64,000 nt of DNA from an uncultured Muribaculaceae bacterium. Lineage in GTDB: Bacteria > Bacteroidota > Bacteroidia > Bacteroidales > Muribaculaceae. Below are positions 59,407 to 64,000 of this stretch, one piece after another. The stretch is taken from positions 40,740-104,739 of the forward strand of contig CAJUCW010000010.1 of the NCBI GenBank assembly GCA_910585275.1, read 5' to 3'. Numbering within the stretch: the stretch's first letter is position 1; every line of letters starts with the position of its first letter. The translations under genes were made by a program, and so were the position numbers. The notes beneath the pieces are model-generated. The model was given only the letters and a program-made list of their open reading frames with translations, searched no databases and had not been told where the DNA came from.

Positions 59407-60606
59407 TCAGAGCTTCTCGACGATGGCTGCAGTGTCCTGGGCAATCATAAGCTCCTCGTCGGTGGGGATGACGACGACATGCACCTTCGAATCTTTTCCG
59501 GAAATCTCGATTTCTTCACCCCTTGTCTTGTTGGCTTCAGCGTTGAACGTGACGCCCATGAATGCAAGCTGTTCACAGATGCGCTTGCGGGTGTCGCACT
59601 GGTTTTCGCCTACGCCGCCGGTGAAGACGATTACGTCAACGCCGCCGAGCACAGCCGTGTATGCGCCGATATATTTGAGAATCCTGTATTCATACATGTC
59701 GAGGGCAAGCTTCGCTTTCTCATCGCCTGCATTGATGGCAGCCTCGATATCGCGCATATCGCTTGAAATCTCGGAAACCCCGGCCACGCCGCTTCTCTTA
59801 TTGATGAGCTTGCTCACACCGGCAGCGTCAAGACCTTCACGCTCCATCATATAGACGATGGCTCCGGGATCTACGTCGCCTACGCGAGTGCCCATCATAA
59901 GGCCTTCGGTAGGGGTGAGGCCCATTGATGTGTCAACGCTCTTGCCGTCGGCGATGGCCGTGATGCTCGCTCCGTTGCCTATGTGGCATGTGATGATGCG
60001 CTGGTTTTCATAGGGAAGACCAAGGAATTCGCAAGCACGGCGTGACACATAGCGGTGGCTTGTGCCGTGGAAGCCGTAGCGGCGTACTCCATATTTCTCG
60101 TATGCCTCGTAAGGGAGCGCGTACATGTATGCTTGAGCCGGCATAGTCTGATGGAAAGCTGTGTCGAATACAGCAACCTGAGGCACGTCGGGCATGATGG
60201 AGGTGATGGCCTCGATGCCTGTCACGTTGGCGGGATTGTGGAGAGGCGCCACAGGATAGCATTCCTTCACTTTCTCGATTACCTCCGGAGTGATAAGTAC
60301 AGACTTGTTGAACCATTCCATTCCATGCACCACACGATGGCCTACGGCTCCTATTTCATCGTAGCTTTTGATAACACCCTCTTTCGGGTCGGTGAGGATG
60401 TCGAGCACATTCTTTACAGCCTCTTTTGCGGTTGGCATGTCGATTGTGAGGACTTCCTTGGAACCGTCTTTGCGTTTGAATTTAAGGAAAGAGTCGGGAA
60501 GCCCGATTTTCTCCACTCCGCCTTCGGCGAGCACTTCTTTCGAATCGGAGTCGATAAGCTTATATTTCACGCTGCTGCTTCCGCAGTTGAGCACAAGAAT
60601 TTTCAT
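59407..60606 (-). CDS. ackA: Acetate kinase
   Basis: A 399-residue ASKHA-fold kinase that converts acetyl phosphate and ADP to acetate and ATP. VLNCGSSSVKYKLID opens the protein; GHRVVHGMEWFNKSVLITPEV, FDTAFHQTMPAQAYMYALPYE, GFHGTSHRYVSRRACE, ITCHIGNGASITAI, DTSMGLTPTEGLMMGTRVGD and FTGGVGENQCDTRKRICEQL are all present. It follows pta by 36 bases and forms the pta-ackA acetate operon. Confidence 0.98.
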   Translation of the reverse strand: MKILVLNCGSSSVKYKLIDSDSKEVLAEGGVEKIGLPDSFLKFKRKDGSKEVLTIDMPTAKEAVKNVLDILTDPKEGVIKSYDEIGAVGHRVVHGMEWFNKSVLITPEVIEKVKECYPVAPLHNPANVTGIEAITSIMPDVPQVAVFDTAFHQTMPAQAYMYALPYEAYEKYGVRRYGFHGTSHRYVSRRACEFLGLPYENQRIITCHIGNGASITAIADGKSVDTSMGLTPTEGLMMGTRVGDVDPGAIVYMMEREGLDAAGVSKLINKRSGVAGVSEISSDMRDIEAAINAGDEKAKLALDMYEYRILKYIGAYTAVLGGVDVIVFTGGVGENQCDTRKRICEQLAFMGVTFNAEANKTRGEEIEISGKDSKVHVVVIPTDEELMIAQDTAAIVEKL

Positions 60607-60642
60607 TATATAATATGGTTTGCTGTTAGTTGAAAAACTGGA

Positions 60643-61656
60643 TTAGAGACCCTTGTCGCCGATAGCCTGGTTGACGGTGACGATAATGGTGTTGACGATA
60701 TCATCCACGGTGGCACCGCGCGAAAGGTCGTTGACAGGTGCTGCCAGACCTTGGAGGATGGGGCCTACCGCACCGGCACCGGAAAGACGCTGCACGAGTT
60801 TATAGGCGATGTTGCCTGTTTCAAGCGAGGGGAAGATGAGGGTGTTGGCATGGCCGGCCACTTTGCTGTCGGGGGCTTTGAGTTCGCCTACCGAAGGCAC
60901 GATAGCGGCATCGCTTTGGAGTTCGCCGTCGATTACGAGAGAAGGGTCTTTCTCGCGGGCAAGCTCGGCCGCTTCGCGAACCTTATCAACCTTTTCATGG
61001 GTTGCGGAACCTTTTGTGGAGAAACTGAGCATAGCCACCACGGGGTCGAGACCAGCAATGTCTTTGGTGGTCTTGGCAGTGGCGATGGCGATTTCGGCGA
61101 GTTCCTCTTTCGTCGGGTCGGGCACAACGGCGCAATCGGCGAACACGAGCATGTGGTTGTCGCCGAATTTGCAATCTTCGGGTAGAAGCATTATGAAGGC
61201 ACCGCTCACTACGGATATGCCAGGTTTAGTCTTAAGTACCTGGAAAGCGGCACGGAGCACGCTTGAAGTTGGGCTGAGCGCACCTGCCACCATGGCGTCG
61301 GCGTCGCCTGCCTTAATCATAAGGCATCCGAGATATAGGGGATTCTTGACGGTGTAGCGAGCATCTTCAAGAGTAACTCCTTTCTTCTTGCGGAGTTCGC
61401 AGAAAAGTTCAGCATATTTTTCTGTAAATCCGGTGTCGTCGGGGCTATGGAATTCTGCTGATGTGATGTTTTTGAGACCAAGTTTCTCAGCTTCGGCAAG
61501 AATTTCTTCCTTTTTGCCGAGGAAAATGATTTCAGCGATTTTGCCGGCTAAGATTCTGTCGGCGGCCTGAAGTGTGCGTGGTTCTTTTGATTCGGGAAGC
61601 ACCAGACGCTGCGGATGCTCCTGAGCTTTTTTTGTAAGCCTTTCGAATAAGGTCAT
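60643..61656 (-). CDS. pta: Phosphate acetyltransferase
   Basis: A 337-residue Pta of the short type without a regulatory N-terminus, converting acetyl-CoA and phosphate to acetyl phosphate. Conserved segments are RLVLPESKEPRTLQAADRIL, YTVKNPLYLGCLMIKAGDADAMVAGALSPTSSVLRAAFQVLKT (split), FADCAVVPDPTKEELAEIAI, ELQSDAAIVPSVGELKAPDS and LIFPSLETGNIAYKLVQRLSGA with GPILQGLAAPVNDLSRGATVDDI. First gene of the pta-ackA operon. Confidence 0.97.
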   Translation of the reverse strand: MTLFERLTKKAQEHPQRLVLPESKEPRTLQAADRILAGKIAEIIFLGKKEEILAEAEKLGLKNITSAEFHSPDDTGFTEKYAELFCELRKKKGVTLEDARYTVKNPLYLGCLMIKAGDADAMVAGALSPTSSVLRAAFQVLKTKPGISVVSGAFIMLLPEDCKFGDNHMLVFADCAVVPDPTKEELAEIAIATAKTTKDIAGLDPVVAMLSFSTKGSATHEKVDKVREAAELAREKDPSLVIDGELQSDAAIVPSVGELKAPDSKVAGHANTLIFPSLETGNIAYKLVQRLSGAGAVGPILQGLAAPVNDLSRGATVDDIVNTIIVTVNQAIGDKGL

Positions 61657-61978
61657 GGTCTGAATATGTTTAGGTTTTTTATAAATGTCACAGATATAAT
61701 CTTGGGTTTAGGACAGAAGTCTTTATCCCGCCGGTTCTTCCCAGGCAGGGAACGCCTGCTGTCGGAAGCGGCAAGGATTATTGCAAAGTTATAAAAACAT
61801 TTTGAAAAGAACGTCATGGGGTGGTTTTTTTTTATAAAAAAATCATTTCAATGGGGGTGGCGTTCATTTTTATTGGAAAGAGTTCTGTCGGACGGTATAA
61901 ATTTTGTAATTTTACGGCTTAAAACCGTAAGGCCGGTTTATGAAATCCGCTTGTCGGCATCTAACCTCCATTAAAGAG
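61657..61978. other. Divergent promoter region of pta and the LptF/G-type permease
   Basis: A gene-free stretch. On the minus strand TAACTTTG (61784-61791) is a probable -7 box for pta, giving a leader of about 120 bases. On the plus strand TAATTTTA (61907-61914), with TCTG at 61884-61887, is a weaker promoter candidate for the permease. No riboswitch or Rex-type operator was recognised. Confidence 0.5.
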
Positions 61979-63916
61979 ATGAGAATAATAAAACGACTGT
62001 ATCTATTTATATTAAAGAGTTTCCTTCCGCTCTTCGCGATGACTTTTTTCATAGTCCTCTTCATAGTTCTTATGCAGTTTCTATGGAAAAATATCGATGA
62101 CCTTGTGGGAAAAGGGCTTTCAATATCGTTGATAGCGGAACTTTTCTTCTATGCTGCGGTCACGCTCGTGCCGATGGCGTTGCCTTTGGCCATCCTTCTG
62201 GCCAGCTTGATGACCTTCGGCAATTTCGGAGAAAAATTCGAACTGACCGCCATGAAGGCCTCTGGCATATCTCTGCTGAAGGCTATGAGTCCGCTTATCG
62301 TGTTGATTTCAGGAATATCGGTGGGCGCTTTTTTCTTTCAAAACGATGTTTTGCCCCATGCCCAGGTGAAGATGTGGACGCTTCTTTTTTCGATGCGTCA
62401 GAAGTCGCCCGAGCTTGAAATCCCCGAAGGGGTATTTTATGACCAGATTCCCGGTTACAACCTGTTTGTGCAGAAAAAAAACAGGGACACCGGTATGCTT
62501 TATGACGTGATGATATATGACGTGAGCCACGGCGGCGACAATTCCACTATCCTAATGGCTGATTCCGGGCGACTTGCTTTTACGGGCGACATGAGATATC
62601 TGTATCTCCATCTCTTTAAGGGAGAGCAGTTCGAAAACCTTCGTGAGCAGAAAAGCCTTGACCGCAACGTGCCTTTCAGACGTGAGGAATTTGCCGATAA
62701 GGAAGTGCTTATTCCGTTTGACGCGAATTTCAACCGCCTTGACGAGGGGGGTATGCGGGCCCAGTATGTGGGTAAGAATATGTCGGAGTTGCTCAATACG
62801 ATAGATTCAATCGGTTTGCGCCTTGATTCCACCGGAAATATTTATTCCAAAGACTTGCGTTACTCCGCTTTCCCGATGTTTAATTCCGCAAAATATCCCG
62901 GTGAGATAAGAGAGGAAAAAGAGAGAGTCGCTGACACCACCGAAGTGAAACCGGTGGATATCGACACGTTGCTTTTGAATCTTGGAAAAGAACAGAGACA
63001 AAGGGTTTTTGACAACGCATTGACCATTTCCCAGCGGAAAGTTTCGGAATTGCAGTTCAAGGCCATGACGGTGAGCGAGGACAAGCGCAACATGCGGCGT
63101 CATGAAATAGAGTTGCTGAAAAAGTTCACGCTATCCGTGGCATGCCTTGTGTTCTTTTTTATCGGAGCTCCTCTTGGTGCTATCATAAGAAAGGGAGGGC
63201 TTGGAATGCCATTGGTGATTTCGGTGTTGCTATTCCTTGTATATTATATCATTGACAATACCGGATATAAGATGGCGCGCGACGGCCATTGGGCCGTATG
63301 GGCCGGTATATGGTTATCTACGTTCATACTCGCCCCGCTGGGCGTGTATGTCACATACAAGGCCATGAATGATTCCGCTGTGTTTGACGGCGACCGCTAT
63401 AAGGCTTTCCTACGCAAGATTCTCGGGAGAAAGGTGGAACGCAAGGTAGCCTACAAAGAAGTGATTATTAACGATATCTCTGTAGATGAGGCTCTCGCCA
63501 GATTGTCGCGTCTGAGTTCTGAGACCGAGGCATTTCTGGAGAAGTATGCCAAGAGGCAGAGTTATTCCGCATATTGGACAAAAGGGTATGACGGCCATGA
63601 AATCCGCTCGATAAGCGAAGAACTCGAGGGGGATGTGGAGTATATGACAGATTGCCGTAATGCCATAGCGGTGAATAAACTGATGGATTTCCCGGTAGTG
63701 AGAAATCTGTGGCTATATCAGCCGGGCGCACATAAATGGCTCGGGGAAATATGCAAGTGGTTTGTGCCTGTGGGTATCCCCGTGTATCTTTTCGGCATCA
63801 GGGCGCAAAGGAATCTTAAAGGGGAGATGCGCAAGATTTCTGAAGTGAGCCGTGCCATAGCCGAAATACTTCAGCAGGAAGACGGACATCTTTCAGTAGA
63901 ATCGAGAACCGAATGA
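61979..63916 (+). CDS. LptF/LptG-family (YjgP/YjgQ) permease with C-terminal extension
   Basis: A 645-residue inner-membrane protein from ATG 61979 (an upstream ATG at 61940 would add a polar 13 residues). The LptF/G pattern is clear: FLPLFAMTFFIVLFIVLMQFLWKNIDDLVGKGLS (split), FYAAVTLVPMALPLAILLASLMTFG with EKFELTAMKASGISL, then a large periplasmic domain and a second set of helices near ~380-470 (LACLVFFFIGAPLGAIIRKGGLGMP, split). LptF/LptG extract LPS for the Lpt bridge. It is longer than the ~360-residue E. coli proteins, the last ~170 residues being an added soluble domain. Confidence 0.85.
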   Translation: MRIIKRLYLFILKSFLPLFAMTFFIVLFIVLMQFLWKNIDDLVGKGLSISLIAELFFYAAVTLVPMALPLAILLASLMTFGNFGEKFELTAMKASGISLLKAMSPLIVLISGISVGAFFFQNDVLPHAQVKMWTLLFSMRQKSPELEIPEGVFYDQIPGYNLFVQKKNRDTGMLYDVMIYDVSHGGDNSTILMADSGRLAFTGDMRYLYLHLFKGEQFENLREQKSLDRNVPFRREEFADKEVLIPFDANFNRLDEGGMRAQYVGKNMSELLNTIDSIGLRLDSTGNIYSKDLRYSAFPMFNSAKYPGEIREEKERVADTTEVKPVDIDTLLLNLGKEQRQRVFDNALTISQRKVSELQFKAMTVSEDKRNMRRHEIELLKKFTLSVACLVFFFIGAPLGAIIRKGGLGMPLVISVLLFLVYYIIDNTGYKMARDGHWAVWAGIWLSTFILAPLGVYVTYKAMNDSAVFDGDRYKAFLRKILGRKVERKVAYKEVIINDISVDEALARLSRLSSETEAFLEKYAKRQSYSAYWTKGYDGHEIRSISEELEGDVEYMTDCRNAIAVNKLMDFPVVRNLWLYQPGAHKWLGEICKWFVPVGIPVYLFGIRAQRNLKGEMRKISEVSRAIAEILQQEDGHLSVESRTE

Positions 63917-64000
63917 CACCATTCGGAATCATTGTGATATAAAGATTAAGAGCGCGTTCCTTAAAATTTCGGGGTCGTAGGGGCGGCGATTTTTGAGTGG

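Overview
The window looks like chromosomal DNA from a gut-type Bacteroidales bacterium; a Muribaculaceae-like genome is my inference. The grounds are: promoters with the Bacteroidota -7 box (TAnnTTTG) and TTTG-like -33 box, few Shine-Dalgarno sequences, many SusA/fimbrillin/BspA-type surface lipoproteins, the type IX secretion genes porU and porV next to ispF, and a sufCDS cluster. No plasmid, phage, insertion sequence or CRISPR array was seen. Coding density is high. The only gene-free stretches longer than 300 bases are 33326-33801 and 61657-61978.

Layout. 1-4792 (minus): the start of a GH13 alpha-amylase-like lipoprotein or periplasmic enzyme, a coiled-coil lipoprotein, then an overlapping group of rsmI, a Pro/Glu-linker protein and a PBP4-type D-Ala-D-Ala carboxypeptidase. 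4927-8377 (plus): an AI-2E-family permease and a CPA2 antiporter with RCK_C domains. 8434-13579 (minus): two lipoproteins flanking a polyprenyl synthase-tatD-CPA2 antiporter operon with 4-bp overlaps. 13764-14936 (plus): tRNA-Ser(GGA) and glutaminase. 15034-16077 (minus): an Ntn (C59) amide hydrolase. 16316-19952 (minus): a SpoU methyltransferase followed by neuD-neuB-neuC for nonulosonic (sialic-type) acid synthesis. 20085-31936 (plus): DUF1460 amidase-like protein, asparaginase, DUF3822, rsmD, ribBA, an S9 peptidase, a MATE pump, ispE, grpE and dnaJ. 32069-43348 (minus): a TPR-like protein, a UvrD-type helicase, ispF, porV, a degenerate FAH-like protein, rex, porU and a GH25 muramidase. 43464-47472 (plus): cvpA and sufCDS, with sufB missing. 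47539-58184 (minus): a roughly 10.6-kb surface and signalling operon. 58440-61656 (minus): lgt, ackA and pta. 61979-63916 (plus): an LptF/LptG permease.

The most interesting region is 47539-58250. One promoter, with a perfect palindrome over its -33 box, precedes three fimbrillin-type lipoprotein modules, an LRR-BACON-M64 metalloprotease, an FN3-LRR lipoprotein, a PEGA-like/beta-barrel protein, a membrane-anchored WG-like/NTF2-like protein, an HTH-like protein and a membrane-tethered Hanks-type Ser/Thr kinase. The spacing (gaps of 1-51 bases, several overlaps) suggests one transcript coupling surface adhesion and proteolysis to intracellular phosphorylation. The protease gene is cut by a single in-frame TGA at 55206-55208, in a position where the LRR pattern predicts Trp, so the adhesin-protease is currently split (nonsense mutation, recoding or sequence error).

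House-keeping functions here include isoprenoid synthesis (ispE, ispF, polyprenyl synthase), Fe-S assembly, acetate production (pta-ackA), riboflavin synthesis, rRNA methylation, protein folding (grpE-dnaJ), and envelope biogenesis (lgt, lptF-like, PBP4, GH25).
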